NCBI GenBank assembly: GCA_021397845.1
Contig: CM038049.1
Coordinates: 113,490,877 to 113,554,876 of the forward strand
DNA: 64,000 nt
Origin: Areca catechu
Taxonomy: Eukaryota; Streptophyta; Magnoliopsida; Arecales; Arecaceae
Reading direction: 5' to 3'
The notes under the pieces are model-generated. The model worked only from the letters and a program-made list of their open reading frames with translations. It was not told the DNA's origin and did no database searches. A program made the position numbers and the translations under genes. Shown in pieces: positions 54,688 to 64,000 of the stretch (its first letter is position 1; each line of letters begins with the position of its first letter).

Positions 54688-55845
54688 CTACAGGAGCCTT
54701 GTCGGGGTGTCGGAGGCTCTTACCAGCATCCTCTCGGTCAGGGCCTCCTCCTCTACATGACCACCACTTGGCAGATCTAGGATGATGGACTCCAGGCTTT
54801 GATCGGGATAGGCCTAGGCCACCTTCTTCTTGTAGTCGATGAACCCATGGAAGAAGGAGTCCAGAACTGCCTCCCGAACCTCCTCGATGAACTCGTTCGA
54901 GGCCTTGAACCTCGGCATGGCTTTTGCGACCTCCTTCTTGGCAGCTTCCATTAGTGCCAATGCCACATTCGCTTTCACCTCTATCGCTAAGGCCCGAGCC
55001 ATCGCCACCTCCAGGTGAGCCTGGAGGGTCCGGGATCACCCCTCCAAGCATGCAAGCTCTATGGTGGACTACTCTGCCTAGCAGGCAGCCTTCCCCATCT
55101 AGGTCACCAAGGCCACCTCAAGATCCTTGGCCCACCTCTCCAGCCCGACCATCGATGCCTTGGTATCGACCATTTCGATCTAGAGGACCCTGTTCCGCTC
55201 CTCTAGATACTACACCCGCTCGGTCTATGCCCAGGTCTCCGCCTCTAGCATCTCCGAGCACCTCTTCTGCTCGGTATCCCGCTTGTCCCATGCCAAGCAG
55301 TAATCCCAGATAAGTATGGCATCAATGGCCATCTACAATAATAGAAGCATCAGTAAAGTTGACACAAGTAATAATAAGAAATAAGAAAGGAGTGAAGAAG
55401 GGAAGACTCACTGTTAGCAGTTGGGGGAACAGAACTGTAATGGCGGCCGCCAACTGCTTGTCGCTCCTCTCACGGTAGTTGCGCGGCTGAATGGTGAACT
55501 CGATCATCCACTCAGCTAGTGTAGGGTTGAGGGTGACAACCGCATTCGGCGATATCATGATCGACACCCTATTCACCTCGCGAAGAAGCCATCACCAGTC
55601 CCAGAGTGGATGACGACGGAGGCATCTGAGCCATTAGGTGTGTGGTTACTGCTTCTGCTACCGCTAGTAGTGCCAATCTCCCTCCCGTCACCGCCTTGAC
55701 CTCTACTTCCACCACTTTTGGATCTTTGACAAAAGAGGTCACTAGTGCAGCCCGTGCAGCCCCCTCTCTAGGCCCACGGGGTGGGAATTGGGCCAGCGCT
55801 CCATATGAGGTTGGGGCCAACCCAGGCCTCCTCTCGCCCTGGCCG
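54688..55845 (-). pseudogene. T2 antisense ORF with intron (Tat aORF-like)
   Basis: Opposite strand to T2 pol. An upstream exon (to 55412, PTLAEWMIEFTIQPRNYRER) and a downstream exon from 55332 (MAIDAILIWDYCLAWDKRDT) are separated by a 79-bp sequence with GTGAGT at the donor (55411) and TTGTAG at the acceptor (55333). The frame counted from 55576 enters the second exon in phase 0 and reaches a stop at 54688. The second exon is coiled-coil-like (LEERNRVL, VDTKASMVGLERWAKDLEVAL), then KASNEFIEEVREAVLDSFFH and GFIDYKKKVA. At least eight internal stops, mostly TAG. Antisense extra ORFs are known from Tat/Retand elements ('putative gypsy-type transposon' proteins). S3 truncates the 5' end. Confidence 0.7.
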
Positions 55846-56108
55846 TGTTGACTCCACTAATTGATTTTGATGATAAGCAAAATAGTTAAGTATAATTTGA
55901 GGACTAATGATTTGCTTTAAGTGTGTTTTCATTGAAAGGATGCTCACAAAATTTGAAGAAGCACATTTTTGTTGAAGAACCAAGGTTGAATGAAATGTTG
56001 CTCAAAACAAGACTTGGACACTCAAAAAAATTATTGAATGGATGACTAAGGCAAATGAAAACATGTTCCAGTACAAGTTCAACAATTTCTATAATTTTTT
56101 AATGAAAT

Positions 56109-56470
56109 GTCGACTCAAGGTGTCGACACATGACATGATATGTCGACACATTAAGAAGAAGTGTCGACTCAGGCCGGTACGCTACAAAGTTTCAAATGGC
56201 ACAGATCAAGTGTCGACACATGGACTTCATGTGTCGACTCAAAGTGTCAACACATGGATCAACACATCGTCTAAGACTTTCAAGCCATAGAACTTGCAGA
56301 AGTTGAAAGAACAGTTGATGTGTCGACACATGGATACAAGATGTCGACTCAAGGTGTCGACTCAACTGAGAATGTGTCAACTCAACTGATTTTTCCAGAG
56401 AATCTGAATGGAGCAGTTTGAACTTGTGTCGACTCAAGAAGAACATGTGTCACCATTATGTGTTGACACA
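56109..56470 (+). promoter_or_regulatory. S3 U3 array of GTCGAC palindromes
   Basis: GTCGAC at 56109, 56122, 56142, 56163, 56212, 56233, 56332, 56343, 56355 and 56428, plus decayed copies (gtcaac, gttgac). Context is tGTCGACacatg or GTCGACtcaag. Ends about 120 bp before the TATA box. Confidence 0.75.
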
Positions 56471-56588
56471 TGGAGTTCTGGCAACAGTAACAGCTAGTAT
56501 TTTCAAAAACAAAACTCATCCCAAATGCCCCCAATGGCTAGTTTTTCAAGTGTAACAGCTATATTTCGATTTTGAGAGCTTGGGAAGG

Positions 56589-56598
56589 TATATAAAGG
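56589..56598 (+). promoter_or_regulatory. S3 LTR TATA box
   Basis: TATATAAAGG between the motif array and the hairpin array. Confidence 0.75.
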
Positions 56599-56890
56599 CT
56601 CCAAATCAAATCAAGAATGTATGTATTGAATATCCTTAAAGAGTTTAGAGAGAAAAAAAGAGAGAGGAGCCATAACTCCTATTCATTCAAGGTTCAACCA
56701 CTCACAAGCTAAAGGAAGCCTCCAAGCATTCAAAGCCATCAAGATCATTGAAGATCATTCAATCTTGGGTATTCAAAAGGCTTTAACAAGAGCAAAGCAA
56801 CACTACATCGAGCTACATCGACTTATTTGCTTTATTATTGAAAGCTTACATTGGTTCTTTATTTCTCTACCTTATATCTTGTAAAGGTTA

Positions 56891-57127
56891 TTGGTTAGCC
56901 TATTGAAAAACCAAGTGAGGTTATTGATAAGCCTTGAAAATTAATTAGGTTGGTGGTTAGCCCGCAAAACCACTAAGATTCTTGGTTAGCCTAGAAAACC
57001 AAGGGAGGTTTTTGGTTAGCCTTGTGAAAACCAATTAGGTTCTTGGTTAGCCCGAAAAATCAAGGTTATGACTTGTGAGCCTTGTAAAACAAGTCGAGTT
57101 TTGATTAGTAAGCTCGAAAAACTAATC
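56891..57127 (+). repeat. S3 array of eight hairpins
   Basis: Arms: TTGGTT/AACCAA (56891-56914), ATTGAT/ATTAAT (56923-56945, one G-U), GTGGTT/AACCAC (56953-56973), CTTGGTT/AACCAAG (56981-57003), TTGGTT/AACCAA (57012-57034), CTTGGTT/AATCAAG (57042-57064, one G-U), GACTTGT/ACAAGTC (57070-57095), GATTAGT/ACTAATC (57103-57127). Loops share AGCC or AGCTC with a run of A before the 3' arm. Confidence 0.82.
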
Positions 57128-57449
57128 GGCTGTAATCGTTTGATTATAGTGACTTTCCAAGGGGATCTTGGGGAGTGGATGTAGGTGCATTGTTGGCACC
57201 GAACCACTATAGCTTGTTATGTTTGTGATTGCTTGTTCTCTCCCTCCTTACTCTTTATATTCTTGCTTATTATTTTTTAATTTCTACTGCACTATTACTT
57301 TAGAGCATTGCACTTAAATCATAGTACCTTGTTGAATTGAATTGCATATCTTGTCTTGTGAAGTTTGCTACTTGTATTATCAAACTTAGCTTTAAATTTT
57401 TTAGAGACCCAATTCATCCCCCCTCTTGGGTTGCTCTTTAGGCAACAAG

Positions 57450-57462
57450 TGGTATCAGAGCC
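57450..57462 (+). other. S3 primer binding site
   Basis: TGGTATCAGAGCC, two bases after the LTR. Confidence 0.93.
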
Positions 57463-57504
57463 CTGTTCTCAGTATATATGCTTTACCACCTTGAGTAAAG
57501 ATCT

Positions 57505-59232
57505 ATGGCAGCCCCATTTGGTACTAGTGTAGTTGAGGGATAAGCCTCAAATAGACCTCCATTTTTTAATGGAATAAATTATACTTATTGAAAAACTAGG
57601 ATGAGAATTTATATGCATTCTATAGATTATAATTTGTGGAAAGTAGTTGACAAGGGTCCTCATATTTTTTTGGTGGTGGTTAATGGTGTTTCCATCCCAA
57701 AACTTAAAGAGGATTGAGATGAAAATGACATTAAACAATCCGAGATCAATGCTAAGGCAATGAATCTCTTGTATTGTGCATTAGATCCTAGTGAGTTTAA
57801 TAGGATATCTACATGCATGTCCACCAAAGAAATATGGGACACACTTGAAGTTACCCATGAGGGTACCGATCAAGTGAAGAACACTAGGGTCAATATGTTA
57901 GTGCACACATATGAGATGTTCTGGATGGAACCAAATGAATGTATCACTGATATTTATACACATTTTATAAATATTGTAAATGCTATGAGAATTCTTGGTA
58001 AAGTCATATCTAATGCTGATCTTGTGAATACAATTCTTAGGTAACTACCAACATCGTGGGATCCAAAGGTGACCGCAATTTAAGAAGTAAAGGATGTGGA
58101 CAAGCTACCTCTTAAGTAGCTTGTGGGATCACTCATGACTTATGAGCTCAATCTTAAACAAAAGTCAATGGACATGGACAAGAAGAATAAGGGGATTGCT
58201 TTCAAGTCTAATATTCAAGAAGAATCCTTGATCGATGAGTTCGAAGATGAAGAAGAAGAAGAAGGTGAAGAAGCCCTCATTGCTCGTAAGTTTAGAAGAT
58301 TCATGAAGTGGAGGAAGTTTCCCTACAAGAAAAAATTTCAATCCAAGGAAAAGGGAAAGGAAAAAGAAAAAAAGAAAGAAAAAGAAAAGGAGAAGGAGGT
58401 ACCTACATGCTTCGAGTGCAAGAAGCCCGGGCACTACAAATTTGATTGTCCTCTCCTCAAGAAATCAAGAAAAAAACTAAGGAAGAAAGCAATGATGGCC
58501 ACATGGAGTGATAGCGAAGACTCCAGTTCAGAAGAAGAGAAGACAGAAATTGCAAATCTCTGCTTCATGTCACATCAAGATAATGAAGAGGTATGTTCTG
58601 AATCTGAAATTGATTTTACTTTCGATAAACTTAGAAATGCCTTTGAAGAACTTATACATGATTATAAAATAGTTTTATCAGAAAATAAGAAACTGAAAAA
58701 GCATGCAAACTATTTTTCTTTAGAAAATAACTCTTTACTAAATGATGTTAGTACTTTGAAATCTAAACTAGATGTTTTGGAAAAGAAAAATAATTCTTTG
58801 GCTATGGAAAATGAAGTTTTAAAAAGGCTTAAACAAATTGTTTCTAACAATGAGCTTTTAAAGAAAAACAAGGATTTAGAACTTGAAAATGCTAAACATA
58901 AAAATGAACTTGAAAAATTAAAACCTTTTGTTGACAAATTTACTTATAGTTCAGAAAAGTTGAATTTACTTTTAAACAATCAAAGAGGTATTTTTAACAA
59001 GGTAGGTTTAGGATATAAACCACAAAAGCAACAAAAGTATTTCAAAAACTTTTTTATGCCTGCATCATCCAGTATTACTCTTTTTACTTGTAAAAAATTA
59101 GATCATAAATCATATCAATGTAATTTTAAAAAAATCATGTCTTTTGGTAAAGTGTGGGTTCCAAAAGGAACCATTTTGAATGCTAACCCAAAAGGACCCA
59201 AGTTAGTTTGGGTACCTAAAGTCAAAGCTTGA
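57505..59232 (+). pseudogene. S3 gag (Sirevirus)
   Basis: ATG at 57505 (MAAPFGTSVVEG). One frame runs to a stop at 59232, with internal stops at about 57541, 57589, 57717, 58042, 58081 and 58117. UBN2 core (NLLYCALDPSEFNRIS, ITDIYTHFINIVNAMRILGK). An acidic run (DEFEDEEEEEGEE) and a basic Lys/Glu run lead into the zinc knuckle CFECKKPGHYKFDC. Then WSDSEDSSSEEE, a long coiled coil (58600-58980), a worn second knuckle (CKKLDHKSYQC) and VWVPKGT...LVWVPKVK. The 58123-59232 part is undamaged. Confidence 0.9.
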
Positions 59233-59273
59233 TCATATTGCAGGTGTGTCTTGCAACCAAGGAAAACAAACGA

Positions 59274-61880
59274 GTTTGGTATCTTGACAGTGGTTGCTCA
59301 AGGCACATGACTGGAGATGTGAAGTAATTCACTTCTCTTAAAGCTTTGAACAGAGGGAGTGTGACCTTCGATGATAATGGTAAAGAAAAAATCATTGGTA
59401 TTGGTATGGTTCACATAACTCCTTCCAATAGTATTAGTAATGTACTGTTAGTAGATGGTTTAAAGCATAATCTTTTGAGCATTAGTCAGTTTTGCGATAA
59501 AGGTTTTCAAGTAGTTTTCAAATAATCTTATTGCATGATTACTAGTCCAGATGTAAATGGAGTACAATTCATTAAAAAAAGGCATGGAAATATTTATTTA
59601 GTAGATCTTGATGATCTATCTTTACCTAATGGAGAATGCCTTGTTGCAATGAATTCTACCAAGGAAGAGACTAGTTGGTTATGGCATAGAAGATTAGGGC
59701 ATGCTAGTATGTATCTCATTTCAAAACTTAGTAAAAAGAATTTAGTTAGAGATTTACCTGAAATTTGTGTTGAAAAAGATAGAATTTGCCAAGCATGTCA
59801 ATTTGGAAAATAAGTCAAAACTTCTTTCAAACCAAAAGGATTTGTAACTACTAGTAAGCCACTTGAACTACTTCATATGGATCTCTTTGGACCAACTAGA
59901 ACATCAAGTCTAGGAGGCAAGAGATATGGATTAGTCATTATGGATGATTTTTCGAGATTTACTTGGGTTTTCTTTTTAGCACAAAAAGACGAATCATTTT
60001 CTGTATTCATAAAGTTTTATAGAAAAGTTTCAAACGAAAAAAGTGTTTCAGTCATTTGTATTCGTAGTGATCATGGAACCAAATTTGAAAATCAAGATTT
60101 TGAAAACTTTTCCAATGAAAAAGGCATAGAATATAATTTTTCTGCACCTAGGATACCTCAGCAGAATGAGATAGTAGAAAGAAAAAATCGTACTTTAGAA
60201 GAAATGGCACACACTATGCTTTGTGAAAACGATTTGCTAAGGTATTTTTGGGTTGAAGCTATAAATACAGCCTGTTATGTTTTAAATCGAGTTATGATAT
60301 GCCCTATTTTAAAGAAAACTCTATATGAGCTTTGGAACCAAAGAAAACTAACTTTGAAATATTTTCGAGTTTTTGGTTGTAAATGTTTTATTTTGAATAA
60401 TGGAAAAGATCATCTAGGAAAGTTCGATGCCAAGTCTAATAAAGGTATCTTCTTAGGATACTCTACATCAAACAGGGCATACAGAGTATTTAACAAACGG
60501 ATATTAGCTGTAGAAGAGTCAGTACATGTTGTGTTTGAAGAATGTTCTAACAAGTTCTCGAGAAAAGATGATATATCTGATGAATGTGCTGACAAACTTC
60601 AGAAGCTGACACTGAATGATCAAGCTCAACCAAATGAAGAAGAACAAGACAAGGATAAGAAAAAAGATGACACTCCAATGCATCAATATCTACCTAAGGA
60701 GTGGAGGTATGCTCATGGACACCCTAAGAAATTAATCTTAGGTGATCCATCTAAAGGGGTAAGAACTCGAGCTTCTATTAGAAATGAATGTGATTATATT
60801 ATTTTTGTATCTCAAGTAGAACCTAAATGTTTTGAAGAAGCTGAAAAAGACTCTAATTGGATCAATGCTATGCAAGAAGAATTAATCCAATTTGATAGAA
60901 ATAATGTTTGGACACTTATAGAAAAACCATCTAATGTTTCAATTATTGGCACTAAATGGGTATTTAGGAATAAGTTAGATGAAAATGGTATTGTCATTAG
61001 AAATAAAGCTAGGCTAGTTGCTAAAGGCTACAATCAGGAGGAAGGGATTGACTTTGATGAAACTTTTGCTCCTATTGCTAGACTTGAAGCAATTAGACTA
61101 TTGTTAGCATTTGCCTGTTTTATGAATTTCAAATTATTTCAAATGGATGTTAAGAGTGCTTTATTAAATGGTTTTATAAATGAAAAGGTCTTTGTTGAAC
61201 AACCACCTGGTTTTGAAAATCATGCACATCCTGATCATGTTTTCAAATTACACAAAGCACTTTATGAATTGAAGCAAGCACCTAGAGCATGGTATGAAAG
61301 GTTAAGCAAATTTCTTATTAAAAATAAATTTTCTAGAGGAAATGTTGACAAAACACTATTTTTGAAAAGGAAGGATAATGATTTATTAGTAGTACAAATA
61401 TATGTTGATGATATCATTTTCGGTGCTACTAATGAAATTCTTTGTCAAGAGTTTGCTAAGCTTATGCAAGGTGAGTTCGAGATGAGTATAATGGCTAAAC
61501 TAAATTTCTTTCTCGGACTCCAGATCAAGCAAACTTCAGATGGTATCTTCATCAACCAAGCTAAGTATACAAGAGAAATCATTAAAAAGTTTGGGATGGA
61601 GACTACTAAGCCAATAGGTACGCCTATGAGCCCCTCATGTAAACTTGATAAAGATGAGCATGGTAAATCTGTAGATCAGAAATTATACAGAGGCATGATA
61701 GGCTCTTTACTGTATCTGACTGCTAGTAGACCAGATATTATGTTCAGTGTTTGCATGTGTGCTAGATATCAGTCTGAACCTAAGCAATCGCATCTCATGG
61801 CTGTTAAGTGCATTATTAGATATCGTCCGGTACTATTAGCATTGGTTTGTGGTATTCCAAAAATTCTTCTGCTGAATTGA
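59274..61880 (+). pseudogene. S3 pol: protease, integrase, reverse transcriptase
   Basis: Frame -1 relative to gag. Protease YLDSGCSRHMTGD at about 59284. Stops at about 59328, 59523 and 59811 precede the long open part 59877-61880. GAG-pre-integrase WLWHRRLGHASM, integrase LLHMDLFGPTRTSSLGG, RSDHGTKFENQ and EIVERKNRTLEEM (DDE present; the usual G before IVER is E). RT: NNVWTLIEKPS, GYNQEEGIDFDETFAPIARLE, MDVKSALLNGFI, KALYELKQAPRAWYE, IYVDDIIFGATNE (catalytic YVDD), GSLLYLTASRPDIMF. A frameshift near 61825 moves RNase H to another frame. Confidence 0.92.
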
Positions 61881-62347
61881 TTGGATATTCTGATGCAGAC
61901 TTTGCTGGTTATAGATTAGATAGAAAGAGTACTAGTGAAACTTGCCAATTTCTTGGGGTTAACTTAATCTCATGGTTTAGCAAGAAACAAACTTCGATTG
62001 CACTATCTACAGCTAAGGCTGAGTATATTGCAGTAGGAAGTTGTTGTGCTCAAATCCTATAGATTAAGCAACAACTTGAAGACTTTCGAATCAAGTTGGC
62101 TAGAACTCTTATTAAATGTGATAATACCAGTGCTATTTGCTTAACTAAAAATCCTGTTCAACACTCTAGGAGCAAGCACATTGAAATTAAGCATCATTTT
62201 ATTAGAGATCATGTAGAAAACAATGATGTTTTGCTTGAATTCATCTGTATTGAATTTCAATTAGCTGATATTTTGACTAAACCTCTTCTGGAAGATCGAT
62301 TATGTATGATTAGAAGAGAGCTCAGGATCATCAATCCATTTGATTAA
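61825..62347 (+). pseudogene. S3 RNase H
   Basis: In the frame of 61847: LIGYSDADFAGYRLDRKST, ALSTAKAEYIAVGSCC, a TAG at about 62060, then KCDNTSAICLTKNPVQHSRS, KHIEIKHHFIRDHV and LADILTKPL. Catalytic D, E and D residues are in place. Ends at a stop at 62345-62347. Confidence 0.9.
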
Positions 62348-62501
62348 ATCCTTCCCCCAATTCGACTTAAATTAGATCTATTCAACCCTATTTATGATAA
62401 ATCATGATTATTCATTATTAATTTGACTCCAAAAACATGTTATTTCAATTGATTTTGATAATTCAGAGAAATTCCCAACTTTTCAGTTTTTAAGTTGATG
62501 T

Positions 62502-62717
62502 GTCGACACATGAGTTTTTAAGTTGATGTGTCGACACATGAGTTCTTAAGTTGATGTGTCGACACATGAGTTTTTAAGTTAATGTGTCGACACATCATGT
62601 GTCGACACCAAAATGTGTCGACAAATGCATGAGCCGACACATGACCGACGAAAAACTGAGATTTAAGGGGTTTCCGAACCATTTTTCTCCCAAAATTTCT
62701 TTCTCCTCCGAGCCGAC
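62502..62717 (+). promoter_or_regulatory. S3 GTCGACAC array before the env-like ORF
   Basis: GTCGAC at 62502, 62530, 62558 and 62586 is carried on a 28-bp tandem unit (ttttaagttgatgtgtcgac core), with more at 62601 and 62617. GCCGAC lies at 62633 and 62712, and ACCGAC at 62644. Same motif version as the S3 LTR. The env-like ATG follows at 62898. Confidence 0.6.
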
Positions 62718-62897
62718 ACATCGATTCCAGGTATCCATCCTATTCATCCTCTCATTTCCTTACTTTTACACACCAATTTCTCGGATTTGGAAGATCAATG
62801 GCCATGTTTGTTGGATTTTTTCCTAGGTTTTAGCTCCTAAACCCTAGAAACCCTCTTTCTTCCACCAAAAACCTTGCCAAATCTTTGATTCTTGACA

Positions 62898-64000
62898 ATG
62901 GGTCCTTGCAAACAAGTTGTTCACCGACCTTGTCAGTCACAGCATGAAGAAGAGTGGAGAACGAAGGCACGACACGAGTCTAGAGCTCCGGATCCGCCTG
63001 CACGACTATTATTTGCACCTTATAGCCGGATGAGCTCCAAGATAGTGGTTGGAGGATGCTGAGTGAACTTTTCTTTCTTAGACCAACAGCATTTCAGGAT
63101 TGGAGATTAGATTAGACATGCTGGGTTGGTTACTTTTTGTTTACTCAGCGAGAGATACTACCCAGGGCTGATGAGAGAGTTCTATGGTTCACTTGCCCGA
63201 GGGTTTGATGGCTGGATTGCACAGGTTAGAGGACGGGATATCCCCATCACTTCAAAATTTTGAGCCGAGTGTGGGATATACCCATATTGGATCAATTATT
63301 AACAACCTGATGGACCGAGTTAGTGGTCTCCAATGCATTTTTGAGTCTGATATCTTACCAGAGGGAGCCATGTTCCAGCTTTGAGGTTGTCTGCAGAGAT
63401 GAGACTGCTACATCATATAGTTGCCCGGATTCTTCTGCCGAATATCGATCGATTTGACTATATCATCGAGCGAGAGTTGCTGGTGATGGTCTCATTGATT
63501 CGGCGGACATCGATTTGTCTTCCTGTTCTGATGGTTCATCAGATTACTGAGGCATCATCTAGTCAGTGGCTCTGCTTGCCTTATGGCATGGGTTTGACTG
63601 TACTATTTCAGAAGTATGGAGTCAGCTTCCAGGATGAGCCTTATCGTACTCTGATCCATACTGATGTATATGACATCAGGTCATTGCATCGCATGGGTTA
63701 TCATTTAGTCCAAGGCCAATGGACATGGAGGATATCAGGTCAGGTCGAGGATAGAGCTGATATTGATGAGGACATAGTAGAGGAGGAGCGGATTCTTTCA
63801 GGTGAGGCTAGACCGAGCGAGACACAGCCTGAGACGGCAGCATAACCAGCTCAGCATGATCCTTCTACATCTGCCTAGCCACAGTCAACGCAGACAGAGA
63901 CTCCTGGTACTTCGGATACCTTAGAGGATGGAGTCAAACGCATAGAGATCGATGTATTTATCATGAGGTAGCGTCTAGAAATGTTTATTGCTAAGACGAG
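62898..64000 (+). pseudogene. S3 env-like ORF, 5' part
   Basis: ATG at 62898 (MGPCKQVVHRPCQ). The frame passes through LVTFCLLSERYYPGLMREFY, shows stops and probable frameshifts at 63059-63360, and is open again at 63381-63845: MRLLHHIVARILLPNIDRFD, ERELLVMVSLIRRT and LHRMGYHLVQGQWTWRISGQ. The blocks MRLLH-I--RI-LP--(G/D)RFD and L-RMG(F/Y)--V-G-W--(K/R)-SG are shared with S2, so the two ORFs are homologous. It then becomes Glu/Thr/Pro-rich and runs off the window. Confidence 0.75.

Larger units (their letters stand above)
40336..55845 (+). mobile_element. T2: Tat-type Ty3/gypsy element, split by C1
   Basis: Decayed pol (RT 40342-41085, RNase H 41200-42060, integrase 42300-43200), a 60-bp tandem array, then C1 (44102-54231), then more array sequence and an antisense ORF. 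T2 is cut by S3 at 55846. Tat assignment is from RT phrasing and the presence of a second, archaeal-type RNase H. Its 5' end is missing. Confidence 0.85.
55846..57447 (+). repeat. S3 5' LTR
   Basis: TGTTGACTCCACT...TAGGCAACA, 1602 bp. Motif array 56109-56470, TATATAAAGG 56589-56598, hairpin array 56891-57127, conserved tail cccccctcttggg. Confidence 0.9.
55846..64000 (+). mobile_element. S3: Sirevirus, 5' LTR through env-like ORF (runs off window)
   Basis: LTR, PBS, gag, pol and the beginning of an env-like ORF in the canonical order. The 3' LTR is beyond the window. Inserted in the T2 antisense ORF. Better preserved than S2: pol has a 667-codon open stretch. Confidence 0.92.

Noticed and set aside
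333..63845. Host protein-coding genes, tRNA or rRNA genes
   Set aside because: Read through for plant gene features (domains not of retroelements, consistent exon structure, cloverleaf or rRNA sequence) and found none. The only intron candidate belongs to the antisense ORF of T2.

Overview
This window looks like pericentromeric or other retroelement-dense heterochromatin from a flowering plant with a large genome. A monocot such as a palm is my guess, from the abundance of Sirevirus-type copia elements and the general sequence style; nothing here proves the species. I found no host gene, tRNA or rRNA. Almost every base belongs to an LTR retrotransposon, and the elements sit inside one another. 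The labels G (Ty3/gypsy with chromodomain or its relatives), T (Ty3/gypsy Tat type), C (Ty1/copia, Angela/Tork-like) and S (Ty1/copia Sirevirus) are mine.

Layout. G1 (minus, 1-2143, cut by the window edge) is inserted in an old copia element, C0 (minus). C0 survives as three pieces: 2144-2847, 7111-9249 and 35404-35562. The Tat element T1 (plus, 2848-7110) splits C0 and itself contains G2 (plus, 4560-7061). The Sirevirus S1 (plus, 9250-35403) sits in the C0 leader. S1 is interrupted by G3 (minus, 9923-16569, target duplication TGAGT) and by a second Sirevirus, S2 (plus, 17915-32200, target duplication CATTT). The 3' LTR of S2 is split by a nearly body-less element, G4 (plus, 27575-31017, target duplication AGAGC). 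To the right come G5 (plus, 35563-37922, truncated), a lone copia LTR (37923-40335) and a second Tat element, T2 (plus, 40336-55845). T2 is split by the best preserved element here, C1 (minus, 44102-54231, target duplication GTTTA). A third Sirevirus, S3, runs from 55846 past the window end.

Coding state. All polyproteins are broken. C1 is closest to intact: one reading frame holds gag, protease, integrase, RT and RNase H, with three TAG stops. S3 keeps a recognisable gag, pol and the start of an env-like ORF. S2 is older but has the same gene order. G3 kept gag, the integrase C-terminus and a chromodomain but lost protease, RT and RNase H. T2 has decayed RT, RNase H and integrase, an 11-copy 60-bp repeat and a spliced antisense ORF.

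The most interesting material is non-coding. (1) All three Sirevirus LTRs carry, downstream of the TATA box, an array of 5-8 short hairpins whose loops are conserved while the stem arms change in a compensated way. (2) An 88-bp leader module with paired arms that co-vary is shared by a copia leader, a gypsy leader and the 3' region of a Sirevirus. (3) The short G(C/T)CGAC motif array upstream of the LTR TATA box recurs, in the same family-specific version, just upstream of the env-like ORF. (4) Several leaders of both superfamilies share a CTTACCTGGCCAA...TTGGTGTC motif.
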